Shown here one piece after another: positions 44,401-57,200 of a stretch of 64,000 nt of DNA. The position numbers and the translations under genes were made by a program. The stretch spans positions 14,232,125-14,296,124 of the forward strand of contig NC_059412.1 of the NCBI RefSeq assembly GCF_905220565.1. The letters run 5' to 3'. Each line of letters begins with the position of its first letter. Positions within the stretch are counted from its first letter, which is position 1. Below the pieces are notes generated by a model. It did not search any database and was not told the origin of the DNA. It saw only the letters and a program-made list of their open reading frames with translations. Origin of the DNA: Melitaea cinxia (lineage: Eukaryota > Arthropoda > Insecta > Lepidoptera > Nymphalidae).

Positions 44401-47400
44401 GTTTGTAGTTAAACTCCTCCGAAACGGCTTGACCGATTTTCATGAAATATTGTGTGCATATTGGGTAGGTCTAAGAATCGAACAACATCTATTTTTCATC
44501 CCCCAAAATGTTATGGGTAGTCCACCCCTAATTTTTATCATTTTTATTTTTAGATAAATTATTTATTCTTTATTTTATTATGATTTGGCGTTGAAAAATA
44601 CATACAACCCAAAATTTTCACCCTTCTACCACCAACCCCTATTTTTAAATAGCGTTTAGCGGCAAGACGACGTTTGCTGAGTCAACTAGTTATTTATAAA
44701 CTTTTGGAAATTAGTTGAAAAGCAAAAGTGTATTTGGCGAAAATTGCCGAAAGGGACAGCTATGGTCGGCTCCTACAGTAACATAATTTGTTTGCTGGTA
44801 AAAAAAGTAAGCCCAGGTAATAATAATAATAAGCCCAGTTAGCTTATAAGAACGCGACGCTAGTAATGTTGTAGTTAAGAGAGATTTTTTATAGAACTAG
44901 GGTGGCAAACAAGCGATCGTCCATCGAGGGTAAGTAGTTACTGTAGCTTAGATCACCTTAAACAATAGGAGTGGAGATCAACACAGTGCATCCTCAACAG
45001 CTCATAGTAATATATACGATTTTATTTTTGTGTTACCCACACATTAGGAAATTCTAAACATTTTTTAATATCATATCAAAAATCGACCGTTCCAGCGGGG
45101 ATCGAACCTGCATCTCCGACTGACCTTGTCGGTTCTCTAGCCAATTAAGCTATGGAACGATGTACTCGCTAAATCGAAATTTTTTGATATGATGATTTTA
45201 TATTCGGTCTAAGCGACCGCTGGAACGGTCGATTTTTGATATGATATAAAAAAATGTTTAGAAGCTCATAATAAAATCACCTCACCTTAAATAATGGAGA
45301 ACTAGGATCACGCTATCAACACAGTGCATCCTCAAGAGCTCTGGGTACATACTTATATCACCAAAGGACCACAGCACTAGTTGAGAGTATTGTCATATAG
45401 ATGTGATCGTCTACAAGTTCTTCTACAACTACCCATGTTGTTGTGGGTTCTCTAGGTCCCATAATTGAGCTAGATATTTCTTACTGGGCCCTACCTCAAC
45501 AACATTACCTCATTACGTATTCGTGAATAGTGTATTTTTTTTAAATATAGGTAGGTCGGCAAACAAGAGTACTGCTCACCTGATTGTAAGCGATTACCGT
45601 GGCTTATAGACGTCTGCAACACTAGGCGCATCGGATGCGGGTTGCCGACCCTATCCCCAATTCCCCCCAGGAGCTCTGGTCAACTTACTCACCAACAAGA
45701 ACAAAACACTACTGAAAACAGTATTAGTTACCCGTAATCTTCTGTAAGGTCGAGGTACTATCCCAGTCGGGCTACTTCATGCTTTGAGCAGCAACTGGGG
45801 GAAAAGGGGTGTACTGGTGTTTAATTTTTTGTTTCATTTTGCATCTTTCACGGTTCGTTTTTCTAACTTTTATGATATATTCTGAAAATAATTCGTTTTG
45901 ACGTTAGTCCGAATGTAGGCAGCTTAATTTACGGCTTATGTATGTATGTAAATATTTGATAATGTTGTAGCGGATGGTCGTGTGTGGGTTCAGCTCCACT
46001 GGCCAGCCGCGCTTGGCGCTGTTGCTGCGGACTCAGAAACGTCTCCGCCTCTTGGCGTTGTGCCGCTTGCGACAAGATCGCGCCTCATGCGCCCGTCTAC
46101 AGGTATATTACAACCATGTAATTATCTAACTTTTTGAAGTAAAACCTCTTTACGCATGCTTGACTTGGGGTGTAAGCGAAAATTGTGATTGGACGAGGTT
46201 AACAGAAGTTGAGAGAGAGATATGGAGTTATTGAAGATAGAAAGAGAGAGAGATTTACGTTAAAGAAGATTTACTTCAGTCGTGTGGTCTAAAGTACACT
46301 CGTTTTTTTAAATGTGTGCCAATGTATTCGATTATTTGCCTTTTTGATTGCTCTTTGATACTTCGCTTCTGTTTGTCGTAGCGGGATGTTGTGCAGCAAA
46401 TAACGTTAAATCAGCGTAAAATTATGTTCTAACTATGGTACATCAATCATCCGTTTATAAAACAATGATTGATTCAGACTGTAATATCGCATTGCAGAAT
46501 ATAGGCCTATTTTTCTCTTGGGGGAGAAGGGTTGGAGCATAATCGACCACGATGCTCGACTGCGGTTTGCCGGATATATTCCCCAATATGAGTAACGATC
46601 GTTATCTGGTATCTATGATGACATTCGGGACCGATAGCTTAACGTGCTCTACGAGGCACGGTTAGGCGACCCAGAAACAGACATCCAGATCGGACCCATA
46701 TTTTTGTACAAATACGAATATCTGCTCTAGTATAACTGAGTTAGAATCGATCCCGCGACCGTGTTGTGTGATTTTTTACGACGACGGCGACAACACGCAC
46801 CGCTACACCAGAATGGTTATGTGTATTACTCATACATCTACATCATACTCAGTGTATCATAAAGACATTACCTAAGTTACCAAGGCATCATGAATATTAT
46901 GTGATAATTTATTCTACCAGCACGTAACGCGTTATTAAAGTTGAAGATTAAAACTTAAAATTCGAAGATGAACGTCAAAGTATATTTCATACAGGCACGT
47001 TATTATTTTCCCTCCAGTTATCTAATCCTGTCATAATTAATATTCATTGCCGTCGACATGTTCGCTTCGTTAATCGTCTCTTCATATTACAGGTTTATCC
47101 ATTATACATTTTTTTTTTTTTTATGTCACTAGGTCGACAAACAAGCGTACGGCACACCTGATGGTAAGCTATTACCGTAGCTTATAGACACCTGCAACAC
47201 CAGAGGCATCGCAAGCGCGTTGCCGACCCAATCCCCAATCCCCCCAGGCGCTCTGGTCACCTTACTCACCAACAGGAACACAATACTGCTTGAAAACAGT
47301 ATTACTTTGCTGTGATCTTCTGTAAGGTCGAGGTACTACCCCAGTCGGGCTGCTCCATATTTTGAGCAGAAAATTCCTGCTGTGCCCTACCTCAATGAGA

Positions 47401-50400
47401 TTATTTATAGATCACCTTATATACTAATATTAACTGTTCTATCACTTTGTAACACTATCATTCCTTCTCATAAAGAGATCTTGTCATCATAGAGAAAGAG
47501 GCTTATTTCCAGTAATAGGATATTGCGGGGAAAAAAATCAAATCAAACGATGATAATTCTAATTCATAAAAAAATCTGTTTGCGCAACGGTCACAGCACT
47601 GGTTTGTGGCGCTGGCGGTGGCGGGTTCGATCCCCGCACATGAAAATCATTTGTATTGGTCATACAGATGATTGCCGTGGTGTTTGTGCAGTCCTTGTGG
47701 GTCTTCCCATCGTGCCTCGAAGAGCACGTTAAGCAGTCGGTCCCGGTTGTTATCATGTACGCCTGATAGCGATCGTTACTCATGGTAAGCAATATATCCG
47801 CCAACCCGCATTGAAGAAGCGTGGTGGATTAAGCTGTAATTCTTCTTCCATATGGGGAAAGAAGTCTATGCCCAGCAGTGGGATATTACATTTACTTTTG
47901 TGGCGAAACGATTTTTATGTTTTTTTTTTGTTTATATTTGAAAGTTTGAGAATATATTGTAAATAATATTTTATACCGCTCGGCGATTAAGATCCATATT
48001 GGGAGTTTTTTTTTCTATTTGAACTTCACGCGTTTGGTAGCTTGTTTAATTATAAAAATATGATATGTGATAACAAATAAAACACTAGTTTCATTTCCGA
48101 TGATTCAAAATCAGAATCAAAATAAATAAAAAAAAACAGCTTTATTCAAATAGGCCCTAAGAGCATTCATTATCCGATTTCAGTAATCTTATCCGAAGTA
48201 TTGTCGATGATAGCGAAATTTCTACTTGCACTGTTAGGAAGGGGTGTCTGTTATCACAAGTTTATCAGTTGTTAGCCAAACACTCGCTTTATAGTACTGT
48301 TTGAAAAATATGTGACTATATTAATAAAATGTCGTTTATTTAGGTTGTCCGATGACGAGGATCAAGCTTCAGGGATGACTGACAAAGATAAGTCTGACCA
48401 AGGTATATAATTCTTCTCTATACGTCTACTATATTGTAGCAATTTATTAATAATTGCATTTTTTCTTTCCAGACCACAGTATGATAAGATCCAACACCTT
48501 AGCAGTCCCTTCGTATAAGCCTTCGTCAAGTTATTCCGGCGGTCGTCCTCTGAATCTTGATGTGCAGTCGTTACGTTTGTCCCCGACGCAGATAACTGAT
48601 CACGCCCATGGGGTCACCAGATCTCTGTCACACGGTTCCGTGATCAATTCCCAACAGAAATGGTGGAATGTCGAGGAAACTAGAGGTACAATAAACAGAC
48701 CGACTAGTTTGCTGGTCTCGGAAAGATACGGTACGTCTTCGTACAATCCAAGAGAATCTTTCTTGAGAAGTCTCCACACGGTCACGAGGCGACCCAAGAA
48801 GTGTAATGAAAGCAAATCTAATTGGGAACTAAACTACGTTAAAGAATATCAGAGAGAATACAGCAGAGGCCTACATTTGAAGAAGTGGGCTTGCAGTAAA
48901 TGTACCCTCGAAAATTCGGGGATCAGAACGCATTGTGAAGCCTGTCTGTCCCCAAGAATATCCCCTTTGTCGAGAATTTCCAACACAAGAGGTTTAAGTG
49001 TAACGACTTTGGGAAGACATGAGACTTTTAACAGAGATGGAGCGACCTCGTTGCCATCATCTGGTGGTATTATGATCACCGTTCCAGATTGGCCACAAAC
49101 TGGTACAAATTTGGGTGATTCGTTCCAAAGGTCGATAAGTGCTCAAAACTCGCCGGAAACGCGACCGACGTACCGAAGATCATTTTCTGAACAGACAAAT
49201 GAAAATCGACCAGTCGGAAAAGTCATATCCAGCAGACGAAGTCTTAACGATTACCAGAAATCTCTAGCTGGTTACTGCGGGACGCTGACGAAACCTGAAG
49301 AACGGAGAGAATTCGATAGAAAATTCGATGAAAGCTCTGAGTTAATAGACAAGGAGTGTAGCTGGGACACTAATGCGGAAGGTGTTATATACGCATTGCC
49401 AAACAAAGGCAAATATAAGGACCTGAATCTTCAATTGCAAGTCAATAATAATGGCACGAGGTACTCTTACGTTTCAGTGCAAGATACGAAAACAGTTATG
49501 AGTAATTCCCAAAACGAAGTATTGTATTCTAACGATATGGGCGATGGTGATTACGCAAGGATCGATGAACTTTTAGGCGCGGAAAATTGTATTTCCCCGA
49601 TAGGTGAAAGTAATTTAAGGACCTCCCATATAGGTGCGAGTAAAGAGTCTGGGAAAGTGTTTAATATGCTGCCCTCTGTCGGCAAAGTGTCTCATAACCC
49701 TCGGGATCCGTCTAAAGTGCCTTCTATTCAGCAACAAACTTCGTAAGTAAATTCTGTCTTACCCTTTTCTTTGATATGGTAATCGTGCCCTGCGAATGTT
49801 TAATATTACATCGTAATAAGATTTGCACTTTTGTGGATATGTTTCAAACGTTCGATAAAACTATTTCTCTAAATCTAATCTAATCTAAAATCGAATGACC
49901 TACATATTTTTGGGCCACTTATCATAAAAGACCTAATAAATAATCAAAGAACAAGAAATTTTTATCTCTCCCCGTATATTATGTAAAAACAAAATAAACA
50001 ATCTTAAAACGCGTTGTAAAACTAATATTATTTGCTATTCTGTTAATATTCTTTAGTGTATAAAATATGTATCACTCATTAAAAATGTAAGTTTTTTGTC
50101 GTAATACTGATATTATTAGCGTGTTTAATGGCCTAGAAGCTGCAATAAGATGTACCTCATGTTTTATCTATCTTGTAATCAAAATAATGTCATTCCCATT
50201 CTCTCAATGTGGCATTTTAGTCAATTTTGGTTTTATGCAGAAGCGTAACTAACAATACATTAAATGTAAAATGTGTATTTTTATGAATTTCGTTTTAAAT
50301 TCTGTAAATCAAATGGATTTAATGTGATGAAATGTTCTACTGCTTTGTGATAAAATGTCTCCATTTCACTATAGCCATGATGTATTTGAAAATATACTAA

Positions 50401-51200
50401 GGTCAATTTGATGACAACTTTGTCGAAAATTTGGCTAAAAATTAAATATACCCACTACCCAGTGGGGGCAATGGTGGGTAATTACTAGATACCCGTTGTT
50501 TTAAGGGTCAAATATTGGGTACAAAAATGTACCATTGTGTGATAGTAAGACTTGTGTAATCATATTATAGGCGTGAGTCGGGCGCGGCTCGTATGTGGCA
50601 GTGCAGCGAGTGTTGGTTCGCTTATAACGCGTGGGGAGCGCGTTGTGATGTATGTCGGAGTGCGCGGCCGCCTCACGCTGTCACTCTGGCCCCACCACCC
50701 GAGCGGGAGCAGCCGAGAAGTAGGTGAGTAGCCGAGAAGTAGGAGAGAGGTGGGTAGGTGGGAGATGGGTAGGTGGGAGATGAGTAGGTGGGAGATGGGT
50801 AGGTGGGACATAGGTAGGTGGGATATGGGTAAGTGGGAGATGGGTAGGCGCCTGGCGGGACATAGGCAGGTGGGAGTTAAATAGAAAGGAAGGTGCCTAC
50901 GAATTTTAGATAGTCACGCTATCGCCGCCGCCCGAGTGCAGCTGCCGAGGAGCAAATGGATGAATGGTAGGAGATAAATTAGAAGGATAGGTGGGAGTAT
51001 GTGTAAAGGTTGGTTGCTAGAGTGGTGATGCTTAGAAATAATTCCTAAGTACTCGTACTCGTAAGTACGAGCGGCTGAATAAAAATCAGAGTCCAGATTG
51101 GCGGTGGGATCATGGTAGGAGAGTGCTGGGTATGTGAGTTAAAGAAGTGAGTGCTCAAGAATTCAAGATTAATATCATATCTTTGTTCTTTACACACATA

Positions 51201-51244
<44 letters not shown>

Positions 51245-54200
51245 AACAATAAATTCATAAAAATACAAAAGGTATACTATTAGTATATAGAGTGAAATAT
51301 TGACTGCCTTAAAAGGTTTTGATAGGTTTTTGAAAATACCGACGTTATAACAAACAAAAGATGAAAAAGTAAACTTAGTATCGTGCTTCTCGTTTTCAGG
51401 AATAATTCATCATCAGAAGCAAGCTGTACGAAACCGGAGACGAATCGCAACGAGCCTCCTAAAAAGTTGACAGTGCCGATCGCTTCGTTAGACCATGACC
51501 TTAATAGCGACGAACTTTTGTTTGCCGTTGGTAAGTCATTCGACGTTTAGTTAACTGACCATATTTGATGTGAAGTTGGTCTACCGTTGAGTTTAAATAT
51601 ATTTTCTGCATTGTAAATTTTTGCTAACGAGGTCTTTTCTGTCTTAATTATATTACCAGCGTGGTTTCAAGTTTTCTATCCTCTTTAACGACTCCTAACT
51701 TTGACGAAGCGTTAGCGCAACGGTCACAGCACTGGTCACAGCACATGACAAACACTTGTATTGACCATACAGATGTTTGCCGTGGTCTGGGCGTTTGTGC
51801 TGTAGTTGTGGGTCGCCCCTCCGTGCCTCGGAGAGCACGTTAAGCCTTCGGTCCCGGTTGTTATCATGTACACCTGATAGCGATCGTTACTCATAGTAGG
51901 GAATATATCCGCCAACCCGCATTGGAGCAGCGTGGTGGATTTAAGCTCTCATTCTCCTACATGGGAAAAGAGGCCTGTGCCTAACAGTGGGATATTACAG
52001 GCTGAAATGTAAGCGCGTCCTCCTTAACTTCCTAATGTGCCATAACTTAGCTATAATAAAAAAAAACATTTTTTTTTAAATTATTTAGACAAGAAGAGTT
52101 TAAACATGCTAAACTAGTGCCAATACCAAGAACTATTGGTCAGATTTGAAACATTCTCTCGCTTTAAAGAGCTTGTTTATTCAGCCAGATCATCCACAAA
52201 ATCCTATCCTGCTTTGTAACAAGGGCTGCTTTGTATAAGGCCAGAGCAGAAATCAACACTTGAAACCTAGCAGTAGCCAATCTCTAAATTAAATATCCTC
52301 TGGATTATTTTAGATACGACAGCACAAAATCAAGCAGAGGCCAGTACGTGGTCGTGTGGTCGATGTACGCTTGTGAATGATTCGGGAGCGACCGCGTGTG
52401 CCGCGTGTGCGGGCTCTAGGCCTTCGCCCCACGCTTATTGGTAAGATAATTGGTCAATTTTTCGTCAGATGTTAGTTATTATCTTTGTGGTGAGTCTTCT
52501 GATTTTTGGTCTGATTCGTTTTCATACAAAAACCAAAAAAGAGATATTTAAGTAGTGTAATGTAATAGGAGCAAAGCACTTCTTATTGTGTTACATATAA
52601 CTATAGAAGAAATGTGGAAAAAAGTAGTAAATTAGAGCGATGTTTGTCGATTATTTAGTCAATATCATCAAAATTATAATAAAATGTCAAAACTGCTGAA
52701 GAAATAATGGTTCAGATGCATACTTGATTGAAATTATCAAAAGTTAATTTGGAGAAATAGTTGTCGAGTTACAGGAAATGAGTAAAATACAGAACTTGAC
52801 GAAAGTATCACTTCAGCCTATCGCAGTCCACTGCTGGACATAGGCCTCCACAAGTTCGCATAATATTTTGGCCATAATCGCCATGCAGGTTGGTGACTGC
52901 AGGGTTGGCTTTGTCGCACCGAAGACGCTGCTGCCCGTCTTCGGCCTGTGTATTTCAAAGCCAGCAGTTGGATGATTATCTCGCCATCGGTCGGCTTTTT
53001 AAGTTCGAAAGTGGTAGTGGAACTATGTTATCCCTTAGTCGCCTCTTACGACACTCACGAGAAGAGAGGGGGTGGCTATATTCTTTACTGCCGTAACCAC
53101 ACAAGAGAAATATATTGAGTTTAACTTTTAACCTTGAACTTAGAATAAAAGACCATGAATAAAACTTAATCAGTAGGATTTTTAAGCCCTTCTTTTTTTA
53201 AACCTTCCTACAGTATTATGTAATAAATTTAATAAATCGTCTGTAGAGAAAGTGTAATGCATAATATTAAAAATGGTCACGGCCAATTTAGAGTCTGTGG
53301 ATGTTAATTTCAAGTTAAAAAAACAAGTGTGCTTTAGACCACACAACTAAAGTAAAACTTCTGCACAATAGGCCTGCGCTGTGTCATAGATATACGAAAA
53401 GTAACTGGCAATGAGAGAAAGTGAGAAAGATAATGTGTCCTCGCACCTCTCTCTTGCTCCGTTCGCCTCGCCCGATCACACTTTTCGTAACTCTCTCGCC
53501 ACGCATACACCAGCTTCTTCCCCAAATCAAGTTTGCGTAAAGAAGTTTTTGATTGAAGATATTTGCTTATTTCTATTAATTTAACAAATAAATCTCTTCA
53601 CAAAGGTCGTGCAGTTCGTGTACATTACGGAACCCGCTTTCGGCTACCTTGTGTCTAGCGTGCAAAACGCCACCCGTACCTAAACATGGGGTCCCCGGGT
53701 CTTCTACTGAGGCTACGAATCACGGAGTCGGTGGTAAGTTGGGATTTTTCTTAGCTGGTTTTATGTCTCTATTGTTAAGTTTTTTTTTTCATATAACTAA
53801 GTCGGTAAACCAGCGTACGGCTCATCTGGTGGTAAGCGGTACCGTAGCCTATAGACGTCGGCAAAACTAGAAGCATCGCAAGCGCATTGCCAGGAGCTCT
53901 GGTCACCTTACTCACCAACAGGAACACAATACTGCTTGAAAACAGTATTATTTAGCTGTGATCTGTAAGGTCGAGGTACTACCCCAGTCGGGCTGCTTCA
54001 TATTCTGAATAGTAAATTCCCTGCTGTGCCCACCCTTAGTGTTATTTGGTTTCCTTAATTGTTATACTAAAGTTAAGCTCCTAAAGAAACCTGCGTTCAA
54101 TCGATAGAGAGCCAACAAAATGGCCATGATAAGAAACTGTCCTACATTGAATATTAATACCTGGACATAATTTAATTTACTGTTAAAATATTGCATCGAC

Positions 54201-57200
54201 ACGGTGGATTAAGCTTTAATCCTAATCCTTAATAGAAGACGGTACACCTTGCCCAACCGTGGTACAAGTGTCCCTGCAAAATAGTGGAAATCTTAAGACT
54301 GCACAATCGCAGTATTTTTAACCGACTTCCAAAAAAGGAGGAGGTTCTCAATTCGACTGTATTTTTTTTTATGTATGTTACATCAGAACTTTTGACTGGG
54401 TAGACCGATTTCGACAAATTTTGTTTTAATCGAAAGGTGGTGTGTGTCAATTGGTCCCATTTAAATTTATTTCAGATCTAACAACTACTTTTCGAGTTAT
54501 ATCTATTAACGCGTTTTTACTTGACGCTTTTTTCGTCGACCTACGTTGTATAAAATAAAATAAAAAATAAAATAAAATAACTTTCTACTGAATGTACCGA
54601 TTTTGATAATTCTTTTTTTGTTGGAAAGGAGATATCCCTAGTTTAGTACCATGATAAGGAAACCAGGATCTGATGATGGGATCCCAGAGAAATCGAGGGA
54701 AACTCTCGAAAATCCGCAATAACTTTTTACTGGGTGAACCGATTTTGATAATTTTTAATTTAATCGAAAGTTGACGTTTATCATGTGGTCACATATAAAT
54801 TTTATCGAGATCTGATAACTACTTTTTGAGTAATCTTTGATAACGCGTAGTTACTTGAGTATTTTTTCGTCGATCTACGTTGTATTACTCGTCGATATAA
54901 TTGAAGTCGGTTTTTTTTCGTTTGCGAGCAAACACAATTATGTTTATTAAAAGATATCCTTACATTGATGATCTTAATAATTTACAGACAACGGTTTTAA
55001 TTTTCCAGCCGGTCGAAGTCCATCAAGACACACTCCAGCACCACGGAGGGCTTCACGACACAAGACACCGCCGCCAGAACACAAGTAAGCCAAATTGATG
55101 AATTTTATCTGATTTCGATATTTATACAACTAAAAAAATTATCGAAGTATAACTTCTTTACGCACGTTTGACTTGGGGAGTAAACTAGTGAATGTGTGAC
55201 GAGAACGTTACGAAAAGTGTGATCGGGTGAGGCGAACGGAAGTTGAGAGGGAGATAGATAGATGGAGTGGAAGCTTTTCTTCAGTCGTGTGGTCTAAAAC
55301 ACTCGTTTTTTGAGTTACATAGCAATTTTTTTAACTTTTGGTAAATTTCCCAATTCCACAGAGGAGAGTCAACAGAATGGCCATGTTCAGAGTGTACATA
55401 CGTAAATCCTGGTACGGCACTGGCGTGTGATATGTGCCAGTCTCCGAAGACTAGGTTACTGCCAGCCGCACCAGACCAGCCCAGTTTGGACGATGATGAT
55501 TCGCGTAAGTCTATCAATTGTTTCATATTCAACTAGGTCGGCAAACAAGCATACGGCACATCTAATGGTAAGCCATCACCGTAGCTCATAGACGTCTTTA
55601 ACACCAGAACTATCGCAAGCGCGTAGACTCTATCTCCAATCTCCTCCAGGAAATCTGGCCACCTTACCACAGGAACACAAAATTGAAAGCAGTATCATTT
55701 AGCTGTGATCTTCTGTAAGGTTGAGGTACTTACCCAGTCGGGCTGCTCCAGATTTTGACCAGCATATACATACTGTGCATGTGTCTCAATGAAATTAGAC
55801 AAAATTATAATCATATTCCGGCCTTCTTTGTGATCATTCGCATTTTTCGTTTTTATTATCATGTTTCTACTTTCCTTTCCGGTCAGTAAATCTATTGCAT
55901 TTTTTATCTCGATATTTATTTAACTGTCAATTATTTTATCTACAGCGGAAGGATCAGACGGAGAGCGTCAAGAAAGCACCCCCATGGAAATCCTCCGTTT
56001 AAGGGAAGAAAGCCATGCCTGGACGCAGTGGCAAGAAGTCTTAGCTCAATGTGCTGCGGTGAGAAATGATTGATGAAATTTTGATTACAAAAAAATTAAC
56101 GAATGTGCTTTAGACCACACGGCTGAAGAAAAACTTCTTTAGCGCCATCTAACTTTTATCTCCCTTTCAACTTCCGTTCGCCTCGCTCGATCTCACTTTT
56201 CGTAACGCTCTCGTCACGCTTTGACCAGCTTACTCCCCAAGTCCAGCGTGCTTAAAGAAGTTTTACTTGGAAAAAAGAAATAATATAATAATGTATGATT
56301 TTTATTTATGTTCAAAGTACTGGCTTTTAATAGGTTTGTTGTCATATCTCTACACAGGAAACGAAGTTAAATATATTATTATTTTTAATTTATTAATGTT
56401 AAGGGATGGGGGGCAAATCTGTGCTCAACACAATAACTGCCTGGGGTAAACAGAGCAGTCGGCGAAGTACCACTATGAGCGTGGATTTCTGTAACATAAG
56501 GGGGGCTTCATACCAATCTTAACGCCGTCCACTACCACCTCCAGACGGCGAACTGCCTTGCTCTTTTTGACGGAGACACAGATATCCTCTCCAGCTGATA
56601 AGATGTATAGGTTTTAGGCTCTATTTTTGCTTCCAACTCGACTTTGGATGATAGGGGAAAAATACCACCGACTAACGCCAGCAACGCGTCTGCTAATCCT
56701 CTGATGTAGCGAGTGTCATTGGATGTTGTTTTCACTTACCACCAGGTGAGTCAACTTTCCGTTTGCCCCCTCTGTGGATCAGAAAAAATCCCATAAAAAG
56801 TGTCAAGTGTTTCCATTTAAGCGAGGCAGTGAGAGGTGGAATAGAGTTGAGTGGTCAAATTCGATATACTGGAGAAATTATACGTCATGTTTTCAGTAAA
56901 GAACACAGTAGCCTTTACAAATCTTTCTCTAGAAGATGAAGATTCGGATCCAGATGAAATGGAACTATAACTACTGCATATTATTTTGATACGTAAAGAA
57001 AACATAGATACTGGATTCGAGACAGTGTAATATTCGATTCTGAACATGGGGTGTGGGAAATGCAGCGTGGGACGTCCTCCGGCCCGTAGGACCGACGTTG
57101 TAGGTAAGATTGCCGGCGTTGGCTGGTTGAGGACTGCGGAAAGCCGGGATGTCTGGCGCGAACTTGGGGAGGCCTATGGTCAGCAGTGGCCTGCGTTAGG

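Larger units (their letters stand above)
41466..45970 (+). other. sol intron 1, first part: repeat content
   Basis: 41466-43095 is unassigned AT-rich sequence with long A/T runs. Repeats further on: RTE-derived short element (minus) 43108-43255; family-3 SINE head 43478-43550; Helitrons 43556-43731 and 44372-44689; diverged family-1 SINE (minus) 44893-45000; foldback/tRNA-like element 45012-45262; family-1 SINE (minus) 45549-45795. 45262-45545 includes a second, diverged copy of the 44950-45000 text. Confidence 0.6.
46103..48343 (+). other. sol intron 1, second part: repeat content
   Basis: 46138-46312: 'GTGTGGTCTAAA' element (plus). 46478-46765: decayed family-2 SINE (minus). 47110-47395: family-1 SINE (minus). 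47578-47897: full family-2 SINE (plus). About 48112-48175: LINE 3' tail (minus; ACAGCTTTATTCAAATAGG). The rest is unassigned. Confidence 0.6.

Noticed and set aside
45088..45159. A functional tRNA gene
   Set aside because: The residue before the anticodon is A instead of T, the D and T stems have mismatches, and half the structure belongs to a transposon's inverted end.
45973..46102. ATG-initiated frame MVVCGFSSTG... as an alternative first exon
   Set aside because: The frame from that ATG lacks any zinc-finger pattern, while the splice-phase frame shows one. The internal-exon reading fits better.
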